64,000 bases of DNA from Streptomyces sp. NBC_01217 (GTDB lineage: Bacteria > Actinomycetota > Actinomycetes > Streptomycetales > Streptomycetaceae). Numbering within the stretch: the stretch's first letter is position 1; every line of letters starts with the position of its first letter. The notes beneath the pieces were generated by a model. It worked only from the letters and a program-made list of their open reading frames with translations. It was not told where the DNA came from and did no database searches. The DNA lies in the NCBI RefSeq assembly GCF_035994185.1, contig NZ_CP108538.1:4379501-4443500 (forward strand). Direction: 5' to 3'. Both the position numbers and the translations under genes were made by a program. Positions 18,502-26,721 of this stretch are shown in pieces.

Positions 18502-19169
18502 CGGTCCTCACCCCTGACCAGCACCTTGACCCGGCTGACATGGCGACGGACGACCTGCGCGGCGCCGTCCGCGTCACCGGACCTGATCGCCTCCAGCAGC
18601 TCGCCGTGCTCGGTGATGTTGGCGGCGATCCTGTCCGGGTGCGCCTCCATCACGGCGACCCCCATCCGCAGCTGCCGGTCGCGCAGTTGGTCGTAGAGGC
18701 GCGAGAGAATGTCGTTGCCCGCGTTGCGCACGATCTCGGCATGGAAGCAGCGGTCCTTCACGGACACGGCGGCCAGATCCCCGGCCTCCGACATCTGCCT
18801 CTGCTCCTCCAGGAGTTCCTCCAGCCGGCCGATCAGCCTCGCGGGCGCCGGAACGGCCTTGCGCACCGCGAACTCCTCGACCAGCAGCCGGGTCTCCACC
18901 ACATCCGCGATCTCCTGCGCGGAGACGGCGAGAACGAGGGCGCCCTTCTTCGGGTACAGCTTGATCAGCCCCTCGACCTCCAGCCGGAGCAGCGCTTCGC
19001 GCACGGGCGTACGGGAGACTCCGACGGCCTCCGCGAGATCGCCCTCGGTGAGGAGCGTGCCGCCCTCGTATCGGCGGTCCAGGACCGCCTCCTTGATGTG
19101 CGTGTAGACGCGCTCGGCGGCGGGGGGCTGCTTGACGGGGGGATTCACGACCGGGGGCGCTGCAGGCAT
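18498..19169 (-). CDS. GntR family transcriptional regulator (FadR/FCD subfamily)
   Basis: A 223-residue repressor: an N-terminal winged helix (about 20-80, LAEAVGVSRTPVREALLRLE) and an FCD effector domain (about 90-215) with candidate metal/ligand residues in CFHAEIVRNAGN and ITEHGELLEAI. I take the ATG at 19169; the longer frame to 19313 contains no ribosome site and includes the operator. There is no clear ribosome site before this ATG, and TATGCT lies 6 bases upstream, so the mRNA may be leaderless. It probably controls itself and the coupled MFS transporter. Confidence 0.88.
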   Translation of the reverse strand: MPAAPPVVNPPVKQPPAAERVYTHIKEAVLDRRYEGGTLLTEGDLAEAVGVSRTPVREALLRLEVEGLIKLYPKKGALVLAVSAQEIADVVETRLLVEEFAVRKAVPAPARLIGRLEELLEEQRQMSEAGDLAAVSVKDRCFHAEIVRNAGNDILSRLYDQLRDRQLRMGVAVMEAHPDRIAANITEHGELLEAIRSGDADGAAQVVRRHVSRVKVLVRGEDR

Positions 19170-19200
19170 GTACACAGCATAGATACAACATGCGTACATG
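19167..19200. promoter_or_regulatory. Candidate GntR autoregulatory operator overlapping the start codon
   Basis: CATGTAC and GTACATG form an inverted repeat separated by 20 bases; the left arm includes the start codon itself. TATGCT on the minus strand between the arms could be the -10 box. Binding here would block initiation. Confidence 0.4.
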
Positions 19201-19364
19201 ACGAAACCGGTCCGCGATCCGGACGGGTTCACCCGATGGCCCGAATCAACCTCAGCCCCGAAATTGCCCCAGGAATCAGCACATCCTTCCCCCGGTCCCG
19301 TGAGTCTCACCACCGAGCGGCACCCTCATGTGGCCGCATTCCAGGGGTATTTGGAGCGTTCAAG

Positions 19365-20270
19365 TTGAAAATCGGCATTAAGGGTATTAAGGGCATAAAC
19401 CGCGTTTCTGCCGCTGCCACCGTGGCCCTCACCGCGGGTGCCGTCATCGCGGGCAGCGCGTTCGCCTCCACGGCACAGGCCGCGACGCCCACCCCCACGA
19501 TCACCGCCAAGGGCGGTTACGTGATGAACAACGGGACCGCGAAGACCTTGTTCTCCAAGGCCGCGGACACCCGCCGCTCCACCGGCTCCACCACCAAGAT
19601 CATGACCGCCAAGGTCGTCCTGGCGCAGAAGAACCTCAACCTGGATTCCAAGGTCACGATCCAGAAGGCGTACAGCGACTACATCGTCTCCAAGGGCGCC
19701 TCGTCGGCCCGCCTGATCGTGGGCGACAAGGTCACGGTCCGCCAGCTGCTGTACGGCCTGATGCTGCCGTCCGGCTGCGACGCCGCGTACGCGCTGGCCG
19801 ACAAGTTCGGCTCCGGCACCACCCGCGCGGCCCGCGTGAAGTCGTTCATCGGCAAGATGAACGCCCAGGCCAAGTCCCTCGGGCTGAAGAACACCCACTT
19901 CGACTCGTTCGACGGCATAGGGAACGGCTCGAACTACTCGACGCCGCGCGACCTGACGAAGCTCGCCAGCAACGCGATGAAGAGCTCCACCTTCCGCGCG
20001 GTCGTCAAGACCAAGTCGACCAAGCAGAAGGTCACCACGAAGTCCGGCGGCTACCGCTACATGTCGTGGTCCAACACCAACGCGATGCTCAGCAGCTACA
20101 GCGGCGCGATCGGCGTGAAGACCGGTTCCGGCCCGACGGCCAAGTACTGCCTGGTCTTCGCGGCGACCCGCAACGGCAAGACCGTCATCGGCACCGTGCT
20201 CGCCTCCACGAGCGCGACCACCCGCACCGCGGACATGAAGAAGATCATGGACTACAGCTTCAAGAAGTAG
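19365..20270 (+). CDS. Streptomyces K15-type DD-peptidase (penicillin-binding serine DD-transpeptidase)
   Basis: A 301-residue exported protein acting on peptidoglycan D-Ala-D-Ala ends. The TTG start has GGAG 10 bases upstream; ATG and GTG are absent in a sensible position. Residues 1-40 are a signal peptide ending AQA. The three active-site motifs are S75-T-T-K78, S136-G137-C138 and K252-T253-G254. The SGC second motif, in place of the usual SxN, is the hallmark of the Streptomyces K15 enzyme, and much of the sequence (MLPSGCDAAYALADK, SSYSGAIGVKTGSG) matches that protein as I remember it. K15 is mainly a transpeptidase of low penicillin sensitivity. Converges with bkdC1 over a strong terminator. 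Confidence 0.93.
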   Translation: MKIGIKGIKGINRVSAAATVALTAGAVIAGSAFASTAQAATPTPTITAKGGYVMNNGTAKTLFSKAADTRRSTGSTTKIMTAKVVLAQKNLNLDSKVTIQKAYSDYIVSKGASSARLIVGDKVTVRQLLYGLMLPSGCDAAYALADKFGSGTTRAARVKSFIGKMNAQAKSLGLKNTHFDSFDGIGNGSNYSTPRDLTKLASNAMKSSTFRAVVKTKSTKQKVTTKSGGYRYMSWSNTNAMLSSYSGAIGVKTGSGPTAKYCLVFAATRNGKTVIGTVLASTSATTRTADMKKIMDYSFKK

Positions 20271-20285
20271 TCCGCACACGGCACA

Positions 20286-20332
20286 CGGCGGAGGAACTCA
20301 CCACGCACTGCGCGTGGTGAGCCCCTCCGCCG
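20286..20332. terminator. Bidirectional terminator between the K15-type gene and bkdC1
   Basis: A long hairpin: an inner 10-bp stem CTCACCACGC/GCGTGGTGAG with a 5-base loop and an outer 9-bp stem CGGCGGAGG/CCTCCGCCG, separated by a 2x2 internal loop. Confidence 0.8.
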
Positions 20333-20348
20333 TACTGTCCGCGGGCCG

Positions 20349-21761
20349 TTACGCCCAGGTGATCAGCCGCTTCGGCTGCTCCAGGATCGCGGCGACATCC
20401 GCCAGGACCTTGGAGCCGAGCTCGCCGTCGACCAGGCGGTGGTCGAACGACAGGGCCAGCGTGGTGACCTGACGGGGCTTCACCTTGCCCTTGTGGACCC
20501 ACGGCTGGAGCTTGATCGCCCCGACCGCGAGGATCGCGGACTCGCCCGGGTTCAGGATCGGCGTCCCCGTGTCGACACCGAAGACACCGACGTTGGTGAT
20601 CGTCACCGTGCCGCCCGCCATGGCTGCGGGGGACGTCCTGCCCTCGCGTGCCGTGGAGACCAGCTCGCCCAGCGCCGCGGCGAGCTCCGGCAGGGTCTTG
20701 TCGTGCGCGTCCTTGATGTTCGGCACGATCAGACCGCGCGGGGTGGCGGCGGCGATGCCCAGGTTGACGTAGTGCTTGCGCACGATCTCCTGGTTCGCCT
20801 CGTCCCAGGCGGAGTTGACCTCCGGATTCCGCCTGATCGCGACGAGGAGCGCCTTGGCGATGATCAGGAGCGGGTTGACCCGCACCCCCGCCATGTCCTT
20901 GTCCTCCTTGAGCTCCGCGACGAGCTTCATCGTGCGCGTGACGTCGAGCGTCACGAACTCGGTGACATGCGGCGCGGTGAAGGCGCTGTCGACCATCGCC
21001 TGGGCGATCGCCTTCCGTACGCCCTTGACGGGGATACGGGTCTCCCGCACGCCCGCGACGACGGCGGCCGGCGCCTCGGGGACGGGGGCCGCTGCGACCG
21101 CGGCCGCGACGGGGGCCTGCGCCTGTGCCGGTACGGGCGTGGCCGCGGCGTGCACGTCCTCGCGGGTGATGATCCCGCCCTCGCCGGTCGGGACGACCGT
21201 CGCCAGGTCGATGCCCAGGTCCTTGGCCAGCTTGCGCACCGGCGGCTTGGCGAGCGGCCTGCTCTCCGGGACCGCGACGCCGTGGCCGTTCATCTCGCCC
21301 TGGATCGCGGCCGCCGCGGCGGGTGCCGCGGCCGCGGCACCCTTGCGGGCGCGCCGCTTCGTGGAGCTCTCGGCGACGCCGTACCCCACCAGGACAGGCT
21401 GGCGGCCCTTGGGAGCCGCCTCTTCCGCCGCTTCTGAGGGTTCCGGTTCCGCAACCGGCGCGGGAGCCGTGGCCGTGGCCGCGTCACCGCTGCCCGGTGC
21501 CACGTCCACCGCGATGATCACCTGGCCGACATCGACGGTCGTGCCCTCGGGAAAGCGCAGCTCATGCACCACACCGTCGAACGGAATCGGCAGCTCCACA
21601 GCCGCCTTCGCCGTCTCGACCTCGCACACGACCTGTCCGTCGCTGACGGTGTCGCCGGGCTGTACGTACCACTTGAGGATCTCGGCCTCGGTCAGTCCCT
21701 CGCCCACGTCGGGCATCTTGAACTCACGGAAGCGAGCAGACGTTTCGGTCATCGTCGTCAC
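20349..21761 (-). CDS. bkdC1: Branched-chain 2-oxoacid dehydrogenase E2 (dihydrolipoamide acyltransferase), copy 1
   Basis: A 470-residue E2 core of the complex that converts Val/Leu/Ile keto acids to branched acyl-CoA, which in streptomycetes prime branched fatty acids and polyketides. It has an N-terminal lipoyl domain with K52 in EVETAKAAVEL, an Ala/Pro-rich linker, a subunit-binding domain (about 170-210, KPPVRKLAKDLGIDL) and the catalytic domain with SFDHRLVDGELG. The GTG start has GAGGAG 7 bases before it. Third gene of bkdA1-bkdB1-bkdC1, 11 bases after bkdB1. E3 is not encoded here. Confidence 0.92.
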   Translation of the reverse strand: MTTMTETSARFREFKMPDVGEGLTEAEILKWYVQPGDTVSDGQVVCEVETAKAAVELPIPFDGVVHELRFPEGTTVDVGQVIIAVDVAPGSGDAATATAPAPVAEPEPSEAAEEAAPKGRQPVLVGYGVAESSTKRRARKGAAAAAPAAAAAIQGEMNGHGVAVPESRPLAKPPVRKLAKDLGIDLATVVPTGEGGIITREDVHAAATPVPAQAQAPVAAAVAAAPVPEAPAAVVAGVRETRIPVKGVRKAIAQAMVDSAFTAPHVTEFVTLDVTRTMKLVAELKEDKDMAGVRVNPLLIIAKALLVAIRRNPEVNSAWDEANQEIVRKHYVNLGIAAATPRGLIVPNIKDAHDKTLPELAAALGELVSTAREGRTSPAAMAGGTVTITNVGVFGVDTGTPILNPGESAILAVGAIKLQPWVHKGKVKPRQVTTLALSFDHRLVDGELGSKVLADVAAILEQPKRLITWA

Positions 21762-21772
21762 GAACCTTCTCC

Positions 21773-22753
21773 TCAGTACGCCAGCGAGCGGTCGACGGCG
21801 TCGAGCACACGGTCGAGACCCGGCAGGTACTCGTCCTCCAGCCGGGCCGGCGGGTACGGGGCGTGATAGCCGCCGACCCTCAGCACCGGTGCTTCCAGGT
21901 GGTAGAAGCAGCGCTCGGTGATCCGGGCGGCGATCTCGGCCCCGGAGCCGTAGAACACCGGCGCCTCGTGGACCACGACGAGCCGCCCGGTCTTCTCCAC
22001 CGAGGTCTGGATGGTGTCGAAGTCGATCGGGGACATCGAGCGCAGGTCCAGGACCTCGATCGACTTGCCCTCCTCCTGAGCGGCCGCGGCCGCTTCCAGG
22101 CAGACCTTCACCATCGGGCCGTAAGCGACGAGCGTGAGGTCGGAGCCCGTACGCGCCACGGCGGCCCTGTGCAGCGGGCCGGGGATGGAGTCGGTCTCGA
22201 CCTCGCCCTTGTCCCAGTAGCGGCGCTTCGGCTCGAAGAAGATGATCGGGTCGTCGCTCTGGACGGCCTGCTGCATCATCCAGTAGGCGTCGCTCGCGTT
22301 CGAGGGCGAGACCACCTTCAGGCCCGCGACATGCGCGAACAGGGCCTCGGGGGACTCGCTGTGGTGCTCGACGGCGCCGATGCCGCCGCCGTACGGAATG
22401 CGCACGACGACCGGCAGCTTGATCTTTCCGAGCGCGCGGGCGTGCATCTTCGCGAGCTGCGTGACGATCTGGTCGTACGCGGGAAAGACGAAGCCGTCGA
22501 ACTGGATCTCCACGATGGGCCGGTAGCCGCGCAGGGCCAGGCCGATCGCGGTGCCCACGATGCCGGACTCGGCGAGCGGGGTGTCGATCACCCGGTCCTC
22601 GCCGAAGTCCTTCTGCAGTCCGTCGGTGATCCGGAAGACCCCGCCCAGCTTGCCGACGTCCTCACCCATGATGAGGACCTTGGGGTCGGTGTCGAGTGCC
22701 TTGCGCAGCGACTCGTTGAGAGCCTTCGCAATGGACATCTTTTCCATGGCCAT
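21773..22753 (-). CDS. bkdB1: Branched-chain 2-oxoacid dehydrogenase E1 beta subunit, copy 1
   Basis: A 326-residue transketolase-like E1 beta subunit. Visible signatures are LIMGEDVGKLGGVFRIT, DTPLAESGIVGTAIGLAL and IFFEPKRRYWDKGEV, all typical of branched-chain E1 beta and needed for thiamine diphosphate binding at the alpha-beta interface. The ATG follows the bkdA1 stop by 2 bases with a GAGGG site inside the upstream gene end, so translation is coupled. Confidence 0.93.
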   Translation of the reverse strand: MAMEKMSIAKALNESLRKALDTDPKVLIMGEDVGKLGGVFRITDGLQKDFGEDRVIDTPLAESGIVGTAIGLALRGYRPIVEIQFDGFVFPAYDQIVTQLAKMHARALGKIKLPVVVRIPYGGGIGAVEHHSESPEALFAHVAGLKVVSPSNASDAYWMMQQAVQSDDPIIFFEPKRRYWDKGEVETDSIPGPLHRAAVARTGSDLTLVAYGPMVKVCLEAAAAAQEEGKSIEVLDLRSMSPIDFDTIQTSVEKTGRLVVVHEAPVFYGSGAEIAARITERCFYHLEAPVLRVGGYHAPYPPARLEDEYLPGLDRVLDAVDRSLAY

Positions 22754-22755
22754 GG

Positions 22756-23937
22756 CTACTTGCCCTCCTCGGCAGAGTCTGCGAACGATGCCTGGTAGGC
22801 GGCGAACTGGGCACGCTCCTCGTCGACGAGCGGGTTCCCGTCGGCGTACGCGTGGTCGAAGATCGCCATCCGGTCCGGATCGGGCATCGCCCGTACCGCC
22901 TCACGCACCCGCTTGCCGAGGGCCTCGCTCTCGGCCTCCAGCGCGGTGAAGAACGCCTCGTCGGCGGTGCCCTCCTTCTCCAGGTGGGTACGCAGCCGCA
23001 GGATCGGGTCCTTGGCCTCCCAGGAGGCCCGCTCCTCGTCCGCCCGGTACTTCGTCGGGTCGTCGGAGGTGGTGTGCGCGCCCATGCGGTAGGTGAACGC
23101 CTCGACGAGGGTGGGGCCCTCACCCCGGCGGGCCCGCTCCAGCGCCGACCTGGTGACAGCGAGACACGCGAGCACGTCGTTGCCGTCGACCCGGACGCCG
23201 GGGAAGCCGAAGCCCTGCGCGCGCTGGTAGAGCGGGACGCGGGTCTGCTTCTCGGTGGGCTCGGAGATCGCCCACTGGTTGTTCTGGCAGAAGAACACGA
23301 CCGGGGCGTTGTAGACCGCGGAGAAGGTGAAGGACTCGGCGACGTCTCCCTGGCTGGAGGCACCGTCACCGAAGTACGCGATCACGGCCGAGTCCGCGCC
23401 GTCCTTGGCGACGCCCATGGCGTAGCCGGTGGCGTGCAGGGTCTGCGAGCCGATGACGATCGTGTACAGGTGGAAGTTGTTGGTGTTCGGGTCCCAGCCG
23501 CCGTGGTTCACACCGCGGAACATCCCGAGCAGATTGGTCGGATCGACGCCCCGGCACCAGGCGACGCCGTGCTCGCGGTAGGTCGGGAAGACGTAGTCGT
23601 CGTCGCGCAGGGCCCGGCCGGAGCCGATCTGGGCGGCCTCCTGGCCGAGCAGCGAGGCCCACAGGCCCAGCTCGCCCTGGCGCTGCAGGGCGGTGGCCTC
23701 GGCGTCGAAGCGGCGGGTCAGGACCATGTCCCGGTACAGACCGCGCAGCTCCTCGGCGGTCAGGTCGATCTGGTAGTCCGGATGCTCGACCCGCTCGCCC
23801 TCGGGCGTCAGCAGTTGTACGAGCTCGGGCTCGGAACTCTGTGGCGTCTCAGCGGGCGTCTTGGCGGTCGTTTTCACGGCGCTGGTCCGCTTGCTGCTGC
23901 GTCGCGGTTTGCGCGCGGCAGTGCTCTCCACGGTCAC
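22756..23937 (-). CDS. bkdA1: Branched-chain 2-oxoacid dehydrogenase E1 alpha subunit, copy 1
   Basis: A 393-residue E1 alpha subunit. The thiamine diphosphate motif spans AYFGDGASSQGDVAESFTF to NNQWAIS, and the phosphorylation-loop region reads YRMGAHTTSDDPTKYR. The N-terminus is a Lys/Arg/Thr-rich extension of about 50 residues. I choose the GTG at 23937 because GGAGGAG is 8 bases upstream; the open frame reaches 24183 but that part covers the intergenic region. First gene of bkd operon 1; no regulator gene sits beside it except the divergent response regulator. Confidence 0.93.
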   Translation of the reverse strand: MTVESTAARKPRRSSKRTSAVKTTAKTPAETPQSSEPELVQLLTPEGERVEHPDYQIDLTAEELRGLYRDMVLTRRFDAEATALQRQGELGLWASLLGQEAAQIGSGRALRDDDYVFPTYREHGVAWCRGVDPTNLLGMFRGVNHGGWDPNTNNFHLYTIVIGSQTLHATGYAMGVAKDGADSAVIAYFGDGASSQGDVAESFTFSAVYNAPVVFFCQNNQWAISEPTEKQTRVPLYQRAQGFGFPGVRVDGNDVLACLAVTRSALERARRGEGPTLVEAFTYRMGAHTTSDDPTKYRADEERASWEAKDPILRLRTHLEKEGTADEAFFTALEAESEALGKRVREAVRAMPDPDRMAIFDHAYADGNPLVDEERAQFAAYQASFADSAEEGK

Positions 23938-24262
23938 GTGCGTGCTCCTCCGTCGGTCCGGCCCCCGGGGTCTGCCGGGAAGCCAGTGCGGCTCGCCTGT
24001 GTCCGTACCCGTGCACGGGGTGGGTGCCGCTCGGTCCGGGAACAGGCGTGACAGGTGCCCCGGCGAGCGCCCTGCCGAAAGCACGTTACCCAGTAGGCCG
24101 CATAACTGCGAAACCCTATCTGACCTGCGATTTTGCTTGGATTTCCAAGTAAATCGAGAAAGTCGGGAACTCTCGCTGGTCACAGCACTGGGAACAGCCT
24201 TGCAGGCCGCCGGAACAACGGCACGTTATCCCGCCGTTCGGCGGCAGGGAAGAGGCGAGTGT
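23938..24262. promoter_or_regulatory. Divergent promoter region, bkdA1/response regulator (325 bp)
   Basis: No gene fits here. The central part (about 24100-24170) is AT-rich for this genome and holds a perfect inverted repeat CTTGGATTTCCAAG (24136-24149, arms of 6), which could be an operator for either direction. The bound regulator is unknown. Confidence 0.45.
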
Positions 24263-24937
24263 GTGAGACTGCGTTTTGTGCACGAACAAGGAAAAATCAC
24301 CGTTTTTCTGCTGGACGACCACGAAGTCGTCCGGCGCGGAGTCCATGAATTGCTCTCGGTCGAGGACGACATCGAGGTCGTCGGCGAGGCCGGCACGGCG
24401 GCGGACGCGCTGGTCCGCATCCCCGCGACCCACCCCGATGTGGCGGTGCTCGATGTGCGGCTGCCCGACGGGAGCGGGGTGGAGGTCTGCCGGGAGATCC
24501 GCTCCCAGGACGAGAACATCAAATGCCTGATGCTGACCTCGTACGCCGATGACGAGGCGCTCTTCGACGCGATCATGGCGGGCGCGTCGGGGTATGCGCT
24601 GAAGGCGATCCGCGGCAATGAGCTGCTGGCCGCGGTACGGGACGTGGCGGCCGGGAAGTCGCTGCTGGACCCGGTGGCGACCGCCCGGGTGCTGGAGCGG
24701 CTGCGCGACGGCAAGAAGGGCCGGGGCGACGACAAGCTCGGCTCCCTCACCGACCAGGAGCGCAAGATCCTCGATCTGATCGGGGAGGGGCTGACGAACC
24801 GGGTGATCGGCGAGCGACTGCACCTCGCCGAGAAGACGATCAAGAATTATGTCTCCAGCCTGCTCGCCAAGCTGGGCATGGAACGGCGCTCGCAGGCCGC
24901 TGCGTACGTGGCCAGGCTGCAGGCGGAGAAGCACTGA
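24263..24937 (+). CDS. NarL/LuxR-family response regulator, DevR/DosR-like
   Basis: A 224-residue two-component regulator. The receiver domain (about 12-130) has acidic residues D18/D19, the phospho-acceptor D64 in AVLDVRLPDG and K114 in GYALKAI. The output domain (about 155-220) is a LuxR helix-turn-helix, LTDQERKILDLIGEGLTNRVIGERL followed by AEKTIKNYVSSLLAKL; written in pieces it matches DevR/DosR proteins closely. The GTG at 24263 has GAGG 7 bases upstream; a GTG five codons later is an alternative. No sensor kinase gene is adjacent, so it is an orphan. A DevR-type box lies 150 bases downstream, before the next gene. Confidence 0.88.
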   Translation: MRLRFVHEQGKITVFLLDDHEVVRRGVHELLSVEDDIEVVGEAGTAADALVRIPATHPDVAVLDVRLPDGSGVEVCREIRSQDENIKCLMLTSYADDEALFDAIMAGASGYALKAIRGNELLAAVRDVAAGKSLLDPVATARVLERLRDGKKGRGDDKLGSLTDQERKILDLIGEGLTNRVIGERLHLAEKTIKNYVSSLLAKLGMERRSQAAAYVARLQAEKH

Positions 24938-25015
24938 GCGTGGCGTGACGTGAGCGGCGGGAGGGACGGGGGCGCCGGGCGTCGTGTGGTGAGGCGGCCG
25001 CGGCGCGGGCCGTTC

Positions 25016-25080
25016 GGCCGCGGTTCTCGGTGATCCCAGGGACCGCGGCTTTCGGTGACCCCAGGGACCGCGGCTTTCGG
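25016..25080. repeat. 25-bp tandem repeat in front of the flavin-fold gene
   Basis: About 2.6 copies of a 25-bp unit containing GACCGCGGCTTTCGGTGACC: a divergent copy at 25016-25040, two matching ones from 25041, the last partial. It ends 5 bases before the DevR-type box and each unit carries a GGGACC half-site, so it may have arisen from that operator. Confidence 0.75.
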
Positions 25081-25085
25081 CGCTC

Positions 25086-25105
25086 TTCGGGACTTTGGTC
25101 CCGGA
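25086..25105. promoter_or_regulatory. DevR/DosR-type operator
   Basis: TTCGGGACTTTGGTCCCGGA matches 18 of 20 positions of the mycobacterial DosR box (TTSGGGACTWWAGTCCCSAA), with both GGGAC and GTCCC half-sites intact. It is centred about 67 bases upstream of the flavin-fold gene start and directly downstream of a DevR-like regulator gene. Confidence 0.7.
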
Positions 25106-25161
25106 CCACCTGGGGCCGCAGCCTCTTTTCCACGGCCTCCCCGGTGGCGGAGAGTGGAACC

Positions 25162-25590
25162 ATGCTCCCTGAGGAACTCCACGCGCTCGAACTGCTCGGC
25201 CGCGTCCCGTACGGCCGACTGGCGACGAGCATGCGGGCCCTCCCGATACTGGCCGTGGCCCGCCACATCGTGATCGACGGCCGCGTCGTCCTGCGGATGC
25301 ACAGCGGCCTCGGCTACCACGAGGCCTGCGACGGCACGGTCGTGGCGTACGGGGCGGACAACTTCAACACCGCGCCCTCGGGGGACGAGGGCGAGCTGTG
25401 GTCCGTGCAGTTCACCGGCCCCGCCGAGATCGTGCGCCCGACCGCCGAACAGCGGGAACGCTTCGGCGCCGCGCCCGCCGTGGTCAACGGGGAGCCCTTC
25501 ACCCCGGCCTACCTCGGGGTCGACCCGCACTTCGCCTCCATTCACACTCTGAGCTTTCACGCAAGTCAACTGATCCGCAACGCAGCGTGA
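25162..25590 (+). CDS. Pyridoxamine 5'-phosphate oxidase-fold flavin-binding protein
   Basis: A 142-residue split-barrel protein of the PPOX-like family. Signatures are LLGRVPYGRLATSMRALPILAV at the N-terminus and the later WSVQFTGPAEIV. These small proteins bind FMN or F420 and reduce diverse substrates; similar genes are members of the mycobacterial DosR dormancy regulon. The start is the ATG at 25162 with GGAG 9 bases upstream; the longer frame would run through the tandem repeat and operator. Its promoter carries a DevR-type box, so I infer induction by hypoxia or nitric oxide through the neighbouring response regulator. Confidence 0.85.
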   Translation: MLPEELHALELLGRVPYGRLATSMRALPILAVARHIVIDGRVVLRMHSGLGYHEACDGTVVAYGADNFNTAPSGDEGELWSVQFTGPAEIVRPTAEQRERFGAAPAVVNGEPFTPAYLGVDPHFASIHTLSFHASQLIRNAA

Positions 25591-25605
25591 TCTAACATCT
25601 GGCGA

Positions 25606-26709
25606 GTGCCGCGCTCATCTGTAATCCTTCCGTCCGCTCCGCCGGCCGGCGAGGTGCTGCGCTCACCCGTGCCCCGTCCGGCCGTGCCCCGTCCGCCCGT
25701 CCCCCCGGTGGACGAGGTGCTGCGCCGCTACCCGGACGCCGGTGAGCCCCTCACCTGCAATCCCGTCACCCAGGGCCTGCTCAACCACGGCTACCGCGTC
25801 TCCACCACGCGCGGCCGCTACTTCCTCAAGCATCACCTCGACGACTCCACCGGCGACCGCGCCACGATCGTCCGCCAGCACCGCGCCACCCAGCGGCTGC
25901 AGTCACTCGGCGTGCCCGTCGCCCCGCCCCTGGAGGACACAGAGGGTGACACAGTCACGGAGATCGGCGGCCGGTGCTACGCCCTGCACCCCTGGGTCGA
26001 CGGGCTGCACCGGGCGGGCGCCCAGCTCACCGCCGCCCAGTCGCAGCGGCTCGGAGCGCTGCTCGGGGCCGTGCACACCGGTCTTGAGCAGGTCATGGAG
26101 GCGGGCGCGGGGCTCGCGGGGCGCTCCGGCGGATACCGGAGCCCCGACCCCGCCGACACCTTCGCGCTGATCGACGACCTGCTGGCGGCCGCACGCGGGC
26201 GCCGCCCCCGGGACTCCTTCGACGAGCTGGCCGAGCACCGCCTCCTGGAGCGGCGCACCCTGCTGGAACAGCACGCCGACCGCAGGCCGCCCACCCCCGA
26301 CGTCCCGGCCACCGGCTGGGTGCACGGCGACTTCCACCCGCTCAACGTCCTCTACCGGGGCAAGGACCCGGCCGCGATCCTCGACTGGGACCGGCTGGGG
26401 GTCCAGCCACGCGCGGAGGAGGCGGTACGGGCCGCGGCCATCTTCTTCGTACAGCCCACCGGGGAGCTGGAGCTGGAGAAGGTACGGGCGTACGCGGGGG
26501 CCTACCGGCGGGCGGCCGGCGCGGGGGCGGCGGAACTGGCCGCGGCGGTGCACCGGGTGTGGTGGGAGCGGCTCAACGACTTCTGGATGCTGCGCTGGCG
26601 GTACTGCCTGGACGACCGAAGGGCCGACCCGCAGTTCCCTGCGGTGTCGGCCCTGGCGGTCTGGTGGACGCGCGAGTACGAGGCGGTGTGCGAGGCGTTC
26701 ACGGGGTGA
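25606..26709 (+). CDS. Aminoglycoside phosphotransferase-like (APH/choline kinase fold) protein
   Basis: A protein of up to 367 residues with the APH catalytic loop HGDFHPLNVLYR and the metal-binding ILDWDRLGVQPR, plus an N-lobe Lys in YFLKHHLDD. The natural substrate may be a sugar, amino alcohol or antibiotic; nothing nearby tells which. The start is uncertain: the GTG at 25606 has only a weak ribosome site and gives a Pro/Val-rich leader (VPRPAVPRPPVPP); GTG at 25708 would remove it. It lies 15 bases after the flavin-fold gene and so is probably in the same transcript. It ends 12 bases from the convergent kinase gene. Confidence 0.85.
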   Translation: MPRSSVILPSAPPAGEVLRSPVPRPAVPRPPVPPVDEVLRRYPDAGEPLTCNPVTQGLLNHGYRVSTTRGRYFLKHHLDDSTGDRATIVRQHRATQRLQSLGVPVAPPLEDTEGDTVTEIGGRCYALHPWVDGLHRAGAQLTAAQSQRLGALLGAVHTGLEQVMEAGAGLAGRSGGYRSPDPADTFALIDDLLAAARGRRPRDSFDELAEHRLLERRTLLEQHADRRPPTPDVPATGWVHGDFHPLNVLYRGKDPAAILDWDRLGVQPRAEEAVRAAAIFFVQPTGELELEKVRAYAGAYRRAAGAGAAELAAAVHRVWWERLNDFWMLRWRYCLDDRRADPQFPAVSALAVWWTREYEAVCEAFTG

Positions 26710-26721
26710 GAGCCCGGCACG

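Noticed and set aside
17089..18696. Plus-strand frame of 535 codons over the MFS gene
   Set aside because: Composition of His/Gln/Glu/Gly with no hydrophobic pattern; the MFS protein is on the minus strand.
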